NCBI GenBank assembly: GCA_020850355.1
Contig: JADZEX010000037.1
Location: 124,001 to 188,000 of the forward strand
Source of the DNA: Fimbriimonadaceae bacterium
GTDB lineage: Bacteria; Armatimonadota; UBA10988
DNA: 64,000 bases
Direction: 5' to 3'
This document shows positions 16,380 to 26,183 of this stretch, one piece after another. A model generated the notes under the pieces. The model had not been told where the DNA came from and searched no databases. It worked only from the letters and a program-made list of their open reading frames with translations. Both the position numbers and the translations under genes were made by a program. Position 1 is the first letter of the stretch. The number at the start of each line of letters is the position of its first letter.

Positions 16380-17421
16380 GAAGGACGTGCCTTTCGAGCG
16401 GCTGGTCGAGAACTTCCAGAAGGCGCTCGTGGCCGGCTACAAGAAGCAACAGGGCGGCCGCTTCGAACAGGAAGTGACCGTCGAGTTGGACGAAAGCTCG
16501 CCGGCCGGCTTTCGCATCTGGGCGGAGAAGAAGGCCGTCGAGCAGGTCCTCAACCCGCAGATCGAAGTCGCCCTGGCGGAAGCCCGCGCCGAAGACCCGG
16601 AGACCGAGCTCGGCGACAGCATCGACTGGGACGTCACCCCCGATGACCTCAGCGAACTTGGGCGGATCGCCGCGCAGACCGTCAAGAAGGTGATGACCCA
16701 GGGGATCCGCGAGATCGAGCGCGAGGTCGTCTACAACGAGTACATCGACCGGGTCGGCGAGATCCTGCCGGGCGTGGTGCAGCGCACCGAGGCCGGCAAG
16801 GTGCTGATCAGCCTCGGCAAGACCGAAGCCGTGCTGCCGCGGTCGGAGCAGATGCGCGGTGACGAACACCGCTTCGGCGACCGCCTGGAGGTCTACATCC
16901 TGCGGGTCGACGAGACCAGCCGCTCGCCGCAGGTGATCGTCAGCCGCTCGCATCCCAACTTGCTGCGCCGGCTGTTCGAACGCGAAGTGCCCGAGATCCA
17001 TGAGGGCATCGTCGAGATCGCCAGCCTGGCGCGTGAGGCCGGGGTCCGCTCGAAGGTCGCGGTCGCCACGCGCGACGCCAATGTCGACCCGGTCGGCGCC
17101 TGTGTCGGTCACCGCGGCAGCCGGGTGACCGCCGTGACCAACGAACTTGGCCCCGAAAAGGTCGACGTGATCCGGTACTATGAGGACCCGCGGCAGTTCA
17201 TCCAAGAGGCCCTGCAGCCAGCCAAGATCGCCAAGGTGATCCTCAGCGACGATGGCAGCTCGGCGACGGTGGTGGTGCCGGACGACCAGCAGTCGCTGGC
17301 CATCGGGCGGGCCGGACAGAATGTCCGCCTGGCGGCGCGACTGACCGGGCTGAAGCTCGACATCCGGAGCGAGACGCAGATGGCCCTCGGCGAAGGGCCA
17401 CCGCCCGCACCGAGCGAATGA
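16342..17421 (+). CDS. nusA: Transcription termination/antitermination factor NusA
   Basis: A 359-residue NusA, lacking the C-terminal acidic repeats seen in Proteobacteria. N-terminal RNA-polymerase-binding domain (1-125, with an insertion-free KALVAGYKKQ), S1 domain (LPGVVQRTEAGKVLISLGKTEAVLP), KH1 (DPVGACVGHRGSRVTAVTNEL) and KH2 (AIGRAGQNVRLAARLTG) are all present. It binds nascent RNA and modulates pausing, termination and antitermination. Gene order rimP-nusA-ylxR-infB is the classic nusA operon. The start follows GGGAGAAAAG. Confidence 0.95.
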   Translation: MNILELLQQLAREKDVPFERLVENFQKALVAGYKKQQGGRFEQEVTVELDESSPAGFRIWAEKKAVEQVLNPQIEVALAEARAEDPETELGDSIDWDVTPDDLSELGRIAAQTVKKVMTQGIREIEREVVYNEYIDRVGEILPGVVQRTEAGKVLISLGKTEAVLPRSEQMRGDEHRFGDRLEVYILRVDETSRSPQVIVSRSHPNLLRRLFEREVPEIHEGIVEIASLAREAGVRSKVAVATRDANVDPVGACVGHRGSRVTAVTNELGPEKVDVIRYYEDPRQFIQEALQPAKIAKVILSDDGSSATVVVPDDQQSLAIGRAGQNVRLAARLTGLKLDIRSETQMALGEGPPPAPSE

Positions 17422-17732
17422 TGCCGAAGCACGTACCCGAGCGCAGTTGCGTAGCCTGTCGGCGGGTCCGACCGAAGCGCGAACTGGTGCGGGTGGTACG
17501 CGCCCCGGACGGCACGCTGAGTGTCGATCCGAAGGGCAAAGCGCCAGGCCGGGGGGCCTACCTCGGGCCGGCGCGCGAGTGTTTGCGATTGGCGTTGGAA
17601 CGGCGCGCCTTGCAGCGTGCCCTGGGTGTCGAGCTGAGTGCGGCCGACACGGAGATGTTGGAGGCGGAGCTATACAAACGGCGGGCTAGCTGCCCGTGGC
17701 GCGAGGAGGCTGATATGTCTTCCGAGGCTTGA
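17418..17732 (+). CDS. ylxR: YlxR/RnpM family RNA-binding protein (DUF448)
   Basis: A 104-residue small protein with [22 protein letters not shown] near the start and [14 protein letters not shown], the two family motifs. Family members bind RNA, and RnpM modulates RNase P in Bacillus. It starts at ATG 17418, overlapping the nusA stop. The ylxQ/L7Ae-like gene that often follows in Firmicutes is missing. Confidence 0.92.
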   Translation: MMPKHVPERSCVACRRVRPKRELVRVVRAPDGTLSVDPKGKAPGRGAYLGPARECLRLALERRALQRALGVELSAADTEMLEAELYKRRASCPWREEADMSSEA

Positions 17733-17768
17733 GCGGGGGCCCGGGCGGGCCAGATGAGGTGATGGGGC

Positions 17769-19814
17769 ATGGCACAGGAAACCGTAGCAGACCTGGCAAA
17801 AGAGTTTCGGATGGGCGTCCAAGAGGCGCTCGACCTGTTGGTAGGGCTCGGCGTCGAGGTGGAAGCAGCCACCAGCCAGGTCGAAGAAGCCGACGCCGAG
17901 ATCTTCCGCGAGTTGGTGGCCGAAGAGCGCCGGCAGGTGCGCGAACAGGCCCACAAGCAACGGCGCCGCCAGGCGGGCGACCTGCTCGCGGGCGAGGTCC
18001 GCTTGGACGAACGCACGGCTGAGGAAGTCGCCGAGGCGAAAGCCGCGGCCGACACCTCGGCGATCGAGATTCCGGCGACCGTCTCGCTGCGGCAGTTCGC
18101 CGAGATCGTCAAAGAGAACCCCGGCAGCTTGATGTTGATGCTGCAGGCCGACGGGAAGCCGGCCTCGATCAACATGAAGTTCAGCGCCGAGGACGCCATC
18201 TCGCTGGCCGCCGAACGCTTCAACCTGCGGTTGCGCAAGCAGACCGCGACCGCCGCGCCGGAACCCGTCAAGAAGACCACCGGCCGGAAGGGCGTCGATC
18301 CGGTGCCGCCGGTGGTCACCGTGATGGGGCACGTCGACCATGGCAAGACCACCCTGCTCGACACGATTCGCCACGCCAACGTGGTGTCGGGCGAAGCGGG
18401 GGGGATCACGCAGCACATCGGCGCCTACCAGGTTGAGCACAACGGCCACAAGATCACCTTCATCGACACCCCCGGCCACGAGGCGTTCACCGACATGCGG
18501 GCGCGCGGCGCGAAGGTCACCGACATCGTCGTCCTGGTGATCGCCGCCGACGACGGCGTGATGCCGCAGACGGTGGAGGCCATCAACCATGCCAAGGCCG
18601 CTCAGGTGCCGATCCTGGTGGCCGTCAACAAGTGCGACGTGCAGGGCGCCGACCCGCAGCGGGCCAAGCAGCAGCTGCTCGAGTACAACCTGATCGCCGA
18701 AGACTTCGGTGGCGAGGTGATCTGCGTCGAGACCTCGGCCAAGGTCGGCACCGGGGTCGGCGACCTGCTCGACAGCATCTTGCTGGTCGCCGAGGTCGAA
18801 GAACTCTCCGGCAACCCGCGCCTGAACCCGGTCGGGACGGTGATCGAGGCGCATCTCGACAAGGGCCGCGGGCCGGTCGCCTCGGTGCTAGTCCGCGACG
18901 GGACGCTCAAGAAGGGCGACTCCCTGGTGGTCGGCACGGCCTGGGGCCGGGTCCGGACGATGCTCGACCATCTCGGCCGCGAGATCACCTCGGCCGGTCC
19001 CTCGACGCCGGTCGAGGTGCTCGGCTTGAGCGAAGTCCCGGCCGTCGGCGAGCCGATCGAGGTCGCCAAGAACGAAAAGCGGGCCCGCAAGCTGGCCGAG
19101 GACTACGCCTCCGACGCCCGCGACGAGGTCACCGGCGCCCCGACCACGGCAGCCACGCTGGAAGACTTCCTGGCGCAGGTGCAGGCCGGTGAGGTCGACA
19201 AGCTGAACGTCGTGCTGAAGGCCGACGTGCAGGGCTCCATCGAGGCCATCCTGCACAAGCTGGCCGGCTTCAAGACCAGCGACGTCGCGGTCGATGTGAA
19301 GCACTCCGCGGTGGGACCGATCAGCAAGAGCGATGTCGACCTTGCCAAGACCACTGGCAGCATCCTGATCGGCTTCAACACCTCGGTCGAGCCGCAGGTC
19401 CGCGCCCTGGCCGACGACGAGGGCGTCGAGATCCGGCTGTACGCCGTGATCTACCAGCTCCTCGACGATCTGCGCCAGGCGCTGGAGGGGATGCTGGCCC
19501 CGGAGGTCACCGAAACGGTGCTCGGCCATGCCGACGTGTTGCAGGTCTTCAAGATCAGCGGCGTCGGCAACATCGCCGGCTGCAAGGTCAGCGACGGCTG
19601 GATGCGGCGCAACGAGAGCGTGCGAGTCTTCCGCGCCGAGAGCCTGATCTTCGACGGCAAGCTGACCACCTTGAAGCGCATCAAGGAAATGGTCAGCGAA
19701 GTGATCGAAGGGCTCGAGTGCGGCATCCACCTGACTGGCTACCGCGATATCAAACCCGGCGACCGGTTGGAGTGTTACACGGTCACCGAGACGGCGCGCA
19801 GCCTCGACCTCTAA
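17769..19814 (+). CDS. infB: Translation initiation factor IF-2
   Basis: A 681-residue IF-2, short because the linker between N-terminal domain and GTPase is compact. The N-terminal ~60 residues ([25 protein letters not shown]) are the IF2_N module, with an IF2_N-like repeat near 95-150. The GTPase has GHVDHGKTT (G1, near residue 188), DTPGHEAF (G3) and NKCD (G4). The initiator-tRNA-binding C2 domain ends in [15 protein letters not shown]. It recruits fMet-tRNA to the 30S subunit. ATG 17769 follows GAGGTGATGGGG. Confidence 0.96.
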   Translation: MAQETVADLAKEFRMGVQEALDLLVGLGVEVEAATSQVEEADAEIFRELVAEERRQVREQAHKQRRRQAGDLLAGEVRLDERTAEEVAEAKAAADTSAIEIPATVSLRQFAEIVKENPGSLMLMLQADGKPASINMKFSAEDAISLAAERFNLRLRKQTATAAPEPVKKTTGRKGVDPVPPVVTVMGHVDHGKTTLLDTIRHANVVSGEAGGITQHIGAYQVEHNGHKITFIDTPGHEAFTDMRARGAKVTDIVVLVIAADDGVMPQTVEAINHAKAAQVPILVAVNKCDVQGADPQRAKQQLLEYNLIAEDFGGEVICVETSAKVGTGVGDLLDSILLVAEVEELSGNPRLNPVGTVIEAHLDKGRGPVASVLVRDGTLKKGDSLVVGTAWGRVRTMLDHLGREITSAGPSTPVEVLGLSEVPAVGEPIEVAKNEKRARKLAEDYASDARDEVTGAPTTAATLEDFLAQVQAGEVDKLNVVLKADVQGSIEAILHKLAGFKTSDVAVDVKHSAVGPISKSDVDLAKTTGSILIGFNTSVEPQVRALADDEGVEIRLYAVIYQLLDDLRQALEGMLAPEVTETVLGHADVLQVFKISGVGNIAGCKVSDGWMRRNESVRVFRAESLIFDGKLTTLKRIKEMVSEVIEGLECGIHLTGYRDIKPGDRLECYTVTETARSLDL

Positions 19815-19817
19815 GCG

Positions 19818-20099
19818 ATGCACATCGGGATCGCCGAGCTGACCTTCCGGCTCGACGGCTGCCGCTCTCTGAAGGAGAAGCGGCACGTCGTGCGGAGTCT
19901 GGTCGACCGGCTGCGCCACCAGTTCAACGCCTCCGTGGCCGAGGTGGCCCACCAGGACGAGTGGACCCTGGCAGGCGTCGGCCTGGCGCTGGTCAACAGC
20001 GACCGCCGGCTGGTCGAGCGGCTGCTCGAACAGGTGGTCGACTACGCCGAGCGGACCTGTGAAGCGGAGCTGATCGGCCTCGAGACGGAGCTGCTCTAA
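19818..20099 (+). CDS. ylxP: DUF503 family protein YlxP
   Basis: A 93-residue protein starting MHIGIAELTFRLDGCRSLKEKR, the family signature, with VAEVAHQDEWTLAGVGLALVN in the middle. It is usually encoded between infB and rbfA in the nusA operon, and the molecular role is unclear. Here it is 3 bases after the infB stop. The next gene is a membrane protein, so rbfA and truB are not in this position. Confidence 0.92.
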   Translation: MHIGIAELTFRLDGCRSLKEKRHVVRSLVDRLRHQFNASVAEVAHQDEWTLAGVGLALVNSDRRLVERLLEQVVDYAERTCEAELIGLETELL

Positions 20100-20120
20100 G
20101 CGATCGGCGGGAGGTGGTCT

Positions 20121-22079
20121 GTGGACCCAGCGACGCGGCGGCCAGTGACGGTCCGCGCCGTGCTGCTGGGGCTGCTGGCGACGACCGTGCTCTGCGCGCT
20201 GACGCCCTACAACGACTACAAGATCGCCGCCACTTACGTCGCCGGCAACCATCTACCACTGGGCAGCTTCCTGGTGCTCAGCACGCTGGTCCTGGGGGTC
20301 AACGTGCTGTTGCGCCGACGCTGGCCGCGGTGGGCCTTGCAGCCGGGCGAACTGCTGACCGTCTGGGCGATGACGGCGGCTTCCAGCGGGCTGCCCTCGT
20401 CGGCGTTGTTCCGCTACCTGCCGCCGCACATCATCGCCGGCTGGCGCTACGCCACGCCCGAGAACGGTTGGGGCGAGCGCGTGCTGGCGCATCTGCCGGC
20501 CGCCCTGCAGATCCGCGATCCGGCCGCCGTGCGCTACTTCTTCGAAGGGCTGCACGGTCGCGCGGCGCTGCCTTGGCACCTCTGGTGGCGGCCGTTGCTG
20601 GTCTACAGCGTGTTCTGCGTCGCGCTGCTGGCCTGCTTTGTCTGCCTCAGCGTGCTGTTGCGCCGGCAGTGGGTGGACCACGAGCGGTTCACCTTCCCCA
20701 TCGCCCAGTTGCCGGTCGAGATGGCCGCCGACCCGGGCCCGGGGCAGGTCCTGCCGACGTTCTTCCGAGAACCATCGCTGTGGGCGGCGGTCGCCGTGCA
20801 GACGGTGATTCACACGCTCAACGGGCTGCACCGGTTCTTCCCCAGCCTGCCGGAAGTCTCGCTCTACGGCAACCAGATCCTGGGCTTCGCCGACCGCGGC
20901 TGGCGGACGCTCAATGGCACCTGGCTGTGGGTCTACCCGCTGGTGATCGGCTTCAGCTACCTGCTCACCAACGAGGTGCTGCTGAGCCTCTGGCTGTTCT
21001 ACCTGCTCTACAAGCTGCAACTGGTGGTTGCCGACGGCTTGGGCGTCACGCCGGCCCGGGTCGGCGCCGGCTACGGCGCCGAGGCCTTCGCCTCGCAGCA
21101 GGCGGCCGGGGCCGCGGTGGCGCTGGTGCTCTGGATGCTCTGGTCCGGCCGCCAGCACTTCGCCGCTGTCCTGCGCCGCGCCCTGGGCGGGCCGGCGACC
21201 GCGGGTGAGGCCCACGAAGCGCTCTCACCGCGGCTGGCGGTCTGGGGCTTGCTGGGCTCGCTGGCGGTGATGCTCGGCTGGCTGGTCTACTTCGGGGGCG
21301 ACGTCGGCCTGCCGGTCGGGGTGCTGGCCTTCGCGGCGGCCTCCAGCATCACACTGACCTGGTTGGTGGCGCAAGCCGGGCTGCTCTTCGTGCAGCCAGT
21401 CTGGGCCGGGCGCGAGGTCTTGGTGCGGCTGTTCGGGTCGGGCAGCTTCAGCCCGCGCGGCATCCTGGTCAACTCGCAGATCGAGCACCTCGTGGGGCTG
21501 GACCTGCGCGAGTTCCTGCTGCCGCACCTGCTCAACATCCAGAAAGCCGCCGACCCGCTCGGGGTCAGCCGGCGCGGGCTGCTTGGCGCCACCGTCCTGG
21601 CGCTGGCGGTCGGTTACCTGGTCTCGGCCTGGGCGACCATCGACTTGCCCTACCGCTACGGCGCCGAGGTCGGGCTGAACAACATCTGGACCTACAACAT
21701 GTCGCCGCAGTTGCCGCTGAAGTTCCTGGAGAGCCTGCTGACCGCCCCGCAGCAGCCGCAGGCGAGCGCCTGGTACCAGGTGGCTGGCGGCCTGCTTGGC
21801 ATGTGGGCGGTGCTGCTGCTGCGGACCCGCGTGGCCTGGTTCCGCCTGCATCCGGCCGGCTTCATCATCGCCAGCGGCTACCCGCTGCGCTGCTTCTGGT
21901 TCTCGTTCCTGCTCGGCTGGATCGTCAAGAACGCCATCCTGCGCAGCGGCGGGCTGCGGTTGTACCGCCGGGCGCGGCCGTTCTTCCTCGGCCTGATCGT
22001 CGGCGACTGCCTGAATGGCGCGCTCTGGGCGGTGATCTCGGCGCTCGGGCGGATTCGTTACGCAGTGCTGCCCGGATAG
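20121..22079 (+). CDS. Polytopic membrane protein, DUF6785/DUF6784 type (OPT-like)
   Basis: A 652-residue integral membrane protein with about 14 hydrophobic segments. The N-terminal half has TPYNDYKIAATYVAGNHLPLGSF and GELLTVWAMTAASSGLPSSAL, and the C-terminal half has GYPLRCFWFSFLLGWIVKNAIL, both typical of this family found in Armatimonadota/Planctomycetota relatives, distantly related to oligopeptide transporters. The substrate is unknown. The start is GTG 20121 after GGGAGGTGG. It follows ylxP by 21 bases, so it is probably in the same transcript, an unusual placement. Confidence 0.75.
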   Translation: MDPATRRPVTVRAVLLGLLATTVLCALTPYNDYKIAATYVAGNHLPLGSFLVLSTLVLGVNVLLRRRWPRWALQPGELLTVWAMTAASSGLPSSALFRYLPPHIIAGWRYATPENGWGERVLAHLPAALQIRDPAAVRYFFEGLHGRAALPWHLWWRPLLVYSVFCVALLACFVCLSVLLRRQWVDHERFTFPIAQLPVEMAADPGPGQVLPTFFREPSLWAAVAVQTVIHTLNGLHRFFPSLPEVSLYGNQILGFADRGWRTLNGTWLWVYPLVIGFSYLLTNEVLLSLWLFYLLYKLQLVVADGLGVTPARVGAGYGAEAFASQQAAGAAVALVLWMLWSGRQHFAAVLRRALGGPATAGEAHEALSPRLAVWGLLGSLAVMLGWLVYFGGDVGLPVGVLAFAAASSITLTWLVAQAGLLFVQPVWAGREVLVRLFGSGSFSPRGILVNSQIEHLVGLDLREFLLPHLLNIQKAADPLGVSRRGLLGATVLALAVGYLVSAWATIDLPYRYGAEVGLNNIWTYNMSPQLPLKFLESLLTAPQQPQASAWYQVAGGLLGMWAVLLLRTRVAWFRLHPAGFIIASGYPLRCFWFSFLLGWIVKNAILRSGGLRLYRRARPFFLGLIVGDCLNGALWAVISALGRIRYAVLPG

Positions 22080-22083
22080 CAGC

Positions 22084-22111
22084 GCGCCCTCCGGTGAAGA
22101 GCGGAGGGCGC
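22084..22111. terminator. Bidirectional hairpin between convergent genes
   Basis: GCGCCCTCCG and CGGAGGGCGC form a perfect 10-base-pair stem with an 8-base loop in the 57-base gap between convergent genes. There is no U tract on either side, so it may act as a barrier or processing hairpin rather than a classic intrinsic terminator. Confidence 0.55.
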
Positions 22112-22136
22112 ACCTTCAGGCGAACTCGAGGGCCGC

Positions 22137-23525
22137 TTACTTGGCAGCGCTCGGGACCAGCACCACCACCAGCTCGGTCCCTGGGGTCGCCGTGCCGTAG
22201 ATCGGCCCGATCAAGGGCAACTCGGCGAACAGCGGGCAGGCATCGGGCGGGCGATAGTCGGTGACCGGCACGAAGCCACGGAGCACGATCGCCTGGCCCG
22301 GCGCCGCGGCGACCATCGTGGCGAGGTTCGGCACGGCCGTCAGCAGCGTCGCCGCCGGGCGGTTCGGGTCCCGCGCCAGGCAGGCCTGAGCGTCGCCGAA
22401 GACCGGGTCCACCACCAGGTGGATGGCGCTCTTGCCGGCCATCGGGGTGAGCTTCACGTCGACCGTCGCGAGCACCGCGCCGAGCGCCTTGGTGACCTCG
22501 GGATCGACTCCCGCGCAAGCCACCGCCGCCGGGTCGGCGACGGTGGTGCGGGTCAGGGCCAGCACCGCCGACGTCCCGCCCGACAGGTTCAGGCTCGGGC
22601 CAGCCAGCCAGCCGTCGGCCGGCAGCTTGTCGAGCGGCATCACCCCACTGCGCAGCGACGCGATGCCCAGCCCGGCGCTGGTGACGCTCCAACTGGCCGG
22701 CCAGCCATCCAGTGCCGTGGAGGCCAGGGCAGCGACCTTGACGTCGATCACGTATTTGCCGGCAGCCTGGTCGAGCTCTTTGACCGTCTCGGCGAACTTC
22801 GCGACGGCGGCTTCCTGGCCGACCACGATCAACGACTTGTTGGGGTCGTAGCCGATCAGCACGGCGATTCCGGCCGGGAGCGGCAGAAAGCCAGCCGCGG
22901 CGCGGTCGCGCCGGGCGGTGGCGGCGACCCAGCGCTGGCGCAGGCGGTCCATCACGCCAGTCCGGGCGCTGGCCTTGGCGGCAACCACATTGGCCGGCAG
23001 ATTGGGTGCGTCCGGCAGCCAGGCATGGACCAACGCCGGCAACGCTTGCGGCGGCCGATTCAGGTGCATGCCCTTGGCATCGGCGCTAAGGCCCGACTGG
23101 CCATAAAGCGCCGCAATCCGACTCGGCAGGGCCGCGGTGCAGGCGAGCTGCACCTTCTTCACTTCACCGCGCTTCAGCTTCGACCAGTTGGCCCCGCCGA
23201 TGCCGGCGCTGCCGCCACTGCCGCGGCGCAGCACGTAGAGACCTTCGGAGGTGACCACCTCCAACCCGGAAACCTCCGCAACCAAGGCCAACGCCAACAT
23301 CACCGGAGCTTGTTGGATCTCGAGGCTGATCCGCGGATTGCCGACGGTGCGCTCGACGACCACGTTGATCTGGCCGAGCCGCGACAGCTCGCCAGCGACC
23401 GTGACCAGCGGCGTATCCTGCACCCGCAGACTCACCAGGCGTTCCTCGTGGTCGGCGGCCCGCGCCATAGTTCCGATGGAGGCGACGGCCGCCAACAGCA
23501 GCCACAGCCTGCGATGCCCGCACAT
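22137..23525 (-). CDS. Secretin-like protein, short (STN/N0-like plus secretin-like C-terminus)
   Basis: A 462-residue exported protein (signal MCGHRRLWLLLAAVASIGTMARA). Residues about 28-95 (VSLRVQDTPLVTVAGELSR, VVVERTVGNPRISLEI) resemble an STN/N0 domain. The C-terminus (GQAIVLRGFVPVTD, PLFAELPLIGPIYG, ELVVVLVP) parallels the conserved secretin beta-barrel end (V.GG..., P.LG.IP.LG..F, TEL.I...P). It lacks the usual multiple N domains and is shorter than typical secretins (600+), and no pilus or type II genes adjoin it, so it may be a derived or orphan outer-membrane protein. The start follows GAAGGAGAGG. Confidence 0.6.
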   Translation of the reverse strand: MCGHRRLWLLLAAVASIGTMARAADHEERLVSLRVQDTPLVTVAGELSRLGQINVVVERTVGNPRISLEIQQAPVMLALALVAEVSGLEVVTSEGLYVLRRGSGGSAGIGGANWSKLKRGEVKKVQLACTAALPSRIAALYGQSGLSADAKGMHLNRPPQALPALVHAWLPDAPNLPANVVAAKASARTGVMDRLRQRWVAATARRDRAAAGFLPLPAGIAVLIGYDPNKSLIVVGQEAAVAKFAETVKELDQAAGKYVIDVKVAALASTALDGWPASWSVTSAGLGIASLRSGVMPLDKLPADGWLAGPSLNLSGGTSAVLALTRTTVADPAAVACAGVDPEVTKALGAVLATVDVKLTPMAGKSAIHLVVDPVFGDAQACLARDPNRPAATLLTAVPNLATMVAAAPGQAIVLRGFVPVTDYRPPDACPLFAELPLIGPIYGTATPGTELVVVLVPSAAK

Positions 23526-23538
23526 GGGACCTCTCCTT

Positions 23539-23554
23539 CGAGCGCGCGCGCTCG
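23539..23554. repeat. Perfect 16-base palindrome upstream of the secretin-like gene
   Basis: CGAGCGCGCGCGCTCG is fully self-complementary. It lies 13 bases before the secretin-like start and just upstream of its ribosome site. It could be an operator, a cruciform or a chance GC-rich palindrome. Confidence 0.3.
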
Positions 23555-23650
23555 GGTCAACAGATCCTGTCCCACCCCACGGTGGGCGGCGAGCGATTCC
23601 CCATCCGACATTACGACATTACCCCGCCCGGTTCCTCGTTGCGCCGGTGG

Positions 23651-25309
23651 CTATTGCGGCTGTATGGTGGGTACCGCTGCCGGCGAGTCCGATGGAACCG
23701 GCGGATCCGGCGCGAAGACCTCTTCGAAAGCCATTCCACGCTCCTGTCGGGCCGCTTCGAAGGCCGCCGTTGAGTCTGCTGGCCGCCGGGTCCGGAAGCC
23801 TGGGAGGCGATGGAAGGTCAGCAGATTCGCGTCGTGGGCGTTGTGCGCGCCGCCGAGTCCGTCGTCGTAGGCCGTCCGGGAGACCAGCAGCAGGTCGTCG
23901 CCGACGATCTGGAAGTCCGGATACTGGAACCCATGGGCCCCGGGGTCCGGGTGGTAGAGCTCGATGCTGTGGATCTGCCAGACTCGCAGATCCGCGGAGC
24001 TGACCAGGGCCAGGACGTTGCGGACCCCGCCCGGCGAGAGTCGGCGCAGCCACCGTGGCACCGGGTTGGTCAGGCTCCAGTAGCGGCGCGAGACCGGATC
24101 GAACCGGATGCTGAACTTCATCGCCCCGCCCGGGAAGTCCACGAAGGCGCCGGAGGGGTCGAGTGCCAGGGCCTGCCCCGGGCCGGTCGTGGTCAGCAGC
24201 GCAGCCTTCTCGGCACCGCTGAGGCGGTCGACTCGCAGCAGGTTGGCGACCGTACCGGCCGGGGTCACCACGGCGTTGCCTTCCAGCCAGCCGCGCCAGC
24301 CAGCCGGCAGCCAGGCCGGGTCGCTGGCCAGCGGTGGCGAGGACTGCCAGTTGGCGGCCTGCAACAGGTCGGCCTGGGCCGGCGCCGCCAGCAGCAGCGC
24401 GCGGAACTGCTGGGGCCATTGCCGCGGCGTGCCCTCCTGGTCCTCGACGGCCCGCCAGAGCCAGCCCTGGTGCTCCACCAACGGCATCGGCGCGGTGTGG
24501 TAGCGGCCGACCCGCAGCAGGCCGCTGGCGGCATCGCGCGGCTCGCTGAAGCGCTGCTGCACAGCGTCGTAGCGCCGGATCACCAGGTCGCTGCGCCCGG
24601 GGACCGTGGCGCAGACACCCATCGCGTAAAGCGCGCCGCGGTGCCAGAACAGATTCGTCCACCACTGCCGCGGCAGCTCGGTGACCAGCCACCAGGTGGC
24701 GCCCTGGTCGCGGCTCTCGAACATCCGGAACACCGGCTCGCCGCGGCCGAAGGTGTCGTGACTGGCCAGCAGCCGCCCGTCGGGCAGGACCGCCAGCGTA
24801 GGCGAGCCAACGTAGACGCCCGCGCTGGCCGGCAGGTGCGCGATGACCTTGCCGGGCACGCTGCTGAGGTCGAGCTGGAGCGGTTGGCTGCTGCCGCTGA
24901 GGTCCGCCGCCAGGACCATCGTGCCGGTCCAACCCACCTGCGGCACGGTCCAGTCGAGACCGGCCGGGCAGTCGCGGCGGAGCACCTGGAGGCTGGTTCG
25001 CCCGCCGTCGCGGTAGCGGAAGGCCAGCGCAGGCTGCGGCACCCAAGCCGGGTCGGCGAGCAGGTTCGACGGCCCGTGGGCGAGGTAGACGGTGGTCGGC
25101 TGGTGGACCCGCAGCCGCAGCACGGCGGTCACGCCACCCTGCAGACGGGTGTAGCGCAGCCCGCGCAACGCCGCCGGCAGGCCCTCGAAGACATAGGCCC
25201 GGTTGCTGAAGGCGATCCCGCCTTCCTGCAGCTCGGCCAGCTCGAAGCGGGCCCCAGCCACTTCGACCGGCGCGGTCAGCAGCAGGGCCAGCACTGACAA
25301 GGTGAGCAT
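23651..25309 (-). CDS. Secreted sialidase-like beta-propeller protein
   Basis: A 552-residue protein with a short signal peptide (MLTLSVLALLLTAPVEVAGA). A beta domain precedes a propeller containing an Asp-box (SRDQGATWW, matching SxDxGxTW), LAVLPDGRLLASHD and GRYHTAPMPLVEHQGWLWRA. The fold is that of sialidases and other BNR-repeat proteins. The arginine triad of true sialidases is not evident, so activity is uncertain. It starts at 25309, 10 bases after the lactonase stop, with the overlapping AGGAG serving as ribosome site. Confidence 0.7.
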   Translation of the reverse strand: MLTLSVLALLLTAPVEVAGARFELAELQEGGIAFSNRAYVFEGLPAALRGLRYTRLQGGVTAVLRLRVHQPTTVYLAHGPSNLLADPAWVPQPALAFRYRDGGRTSLQVLRRDCPAGLDWTVPQVGWTGTMVLAADLSGSSQPLQLDLSSVPGKVIAHLPASAGVYVGSPTLAVLPDGRLLASHDTFGRGEPVFRMFESRDQGATWWLVTELPRQWWTNLFWHRGALYAMGVCATVPGRSDLVIRRYDAVQQRFSEPRDAASGLLRVGRYHTAPMPLVEHQGWLWRAVEDQEGTPRQWPQQFRALLLAAPAQADLLQAANWQSSPPLASDPAWLPAGWRGWLEGNAVVTPAGTVANLLRVDRLSGAEKAALLTTTGPGQALALDPSGAFVDFPGGAMKFSIRFDPVSRRYWSLTNPVPRWLRRLSPGGVRNVLALVSSADLRVWQIHSIELYHPDPGAHGFQYPDFQIVGDDLLLVSRTAYDDGLGGAHNAHDANLLTFHRLPGFRTRRPADSTAAFEAARQERGMAFEEVFAPDPPVPSDSPAAVPTIQPQ

Positions 25310-25319
25310 CGCGCGGCTC

Positions 25320-26183
25320 CTACAGCCCGATCCGCGACCGGAACTCCGGGCCGCCAAGGATGCCGAGATTGAGGTGGAAGAGCGCCCCGGCGCCAGCTCC
25401 TTCGGTCGCCTTGGCGTCGCCGCCCGCGGTGGTGACCCAGAGGTCGCTGCCGTCCGGGCCGCCGAAGGTGACGCTGGAGACCTTGCGGGCCGGGAACTCA
25501 ATGCGTTGCAGCAACTCGCCCGCGGGGCTGTACTGAACCAGGCAGCCGCCGTCCCAACGGGCGCTCCAGACGCAGCCGGCGGCGTCGACGGTCATCCCGT
25601 CGGGCACCCCCTCGCCGGCGGGCGTCCGCACGAAGGGGCGTCGATTGGCGATGGCGCCGGTGGCCTGATCGTAGTCGAACCGATCGATTTCGCGAGCCAC
25701 GGAGTCGGTGTAGTAGAGCCCCTCCCGGTCGGGCGTGAAGCCGAGGCCGTTGGAGCAGCCGACGCCGTCGACCACCACCTCGAGCGTGCCGTCGAGGTCC
25801 AGCCGATAGAGCCGGCCGGGGGAACTGCCCTGGCACATCGTGCCGCAGAAGACCCGCCCGGCCGGATCGGCGATCACATCGTTGAACCGGCTGCTCGCCT
25901 CGGCGGGCAGTTCGTCGCGCAGCAGTTCCAGCCGCTGACCGTCCCAGAGGCCGATCCCGCCGCGGTCCAGAAACAGCAGCAACTGACCGTCGGCCTGCAG
26001 CGTGAAGCCGCCGACGACGCGGCCCTCGTAACAGCACTCCGCGGCGCCGCTGGCGACGTCGAGCCGGAACAGCCGGCCGGCCGGGATGTCGGTCCAGTAG
26101 ACGCAGTGCCGCTCGGCGTGCCACAACGGGCCCTCCCCGATGCGGCAGGCAAAGTCGGCGACCAGGCGCGGCGTGACGCTCAT
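25320..26183 (-). CDS. SMP-30/gluconolactonase family lactonase
   Basis: A 287-residue six-bladed propeller enzyme. IGEGPLWHAERHCVYWTDIPAGRLFR carries the metal-ligand Glu in GEGPLW, SRFNDVIADPAGRVFCGTM the ND motif, and SNGLGFTPDREGLYYTDS and MTVDAAGCVWSARWDGGCLVQYSP complete the ligand set. Family members hydrolyse sugar lactones. It heads a minus-strand pair with the propeller gene. The start is ATG 26183 after GGGAG. A longer open frame extends upstream but is not supported. Confidence 0.88.
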   Translation of the reverse strand: MSVTPRLVADFACRIGEGPLWHAERHCVYWTDIPAGRLFRLDVASGAAECCYEGRVVGGFTLQADGQLLLFLDRGGIGLWDGQRLELLRDELPAEASSRFNDVIADPAGRVFCGTMCQGSSPGRLYRLDLDGTLEVVVDGVGCSNGLGFTPDREGLYYTDSVAREIDRFDYDQATGAIANRRPFVRTPAGEGVPDGMTVDAAGCVWSARWDGGCLVQYSPAGELLQRIEFPARKVSSVTFGGPDGSDLWVTTAGGDAKATEGAGAGALFHLNLGILGGPEFRSRIGL

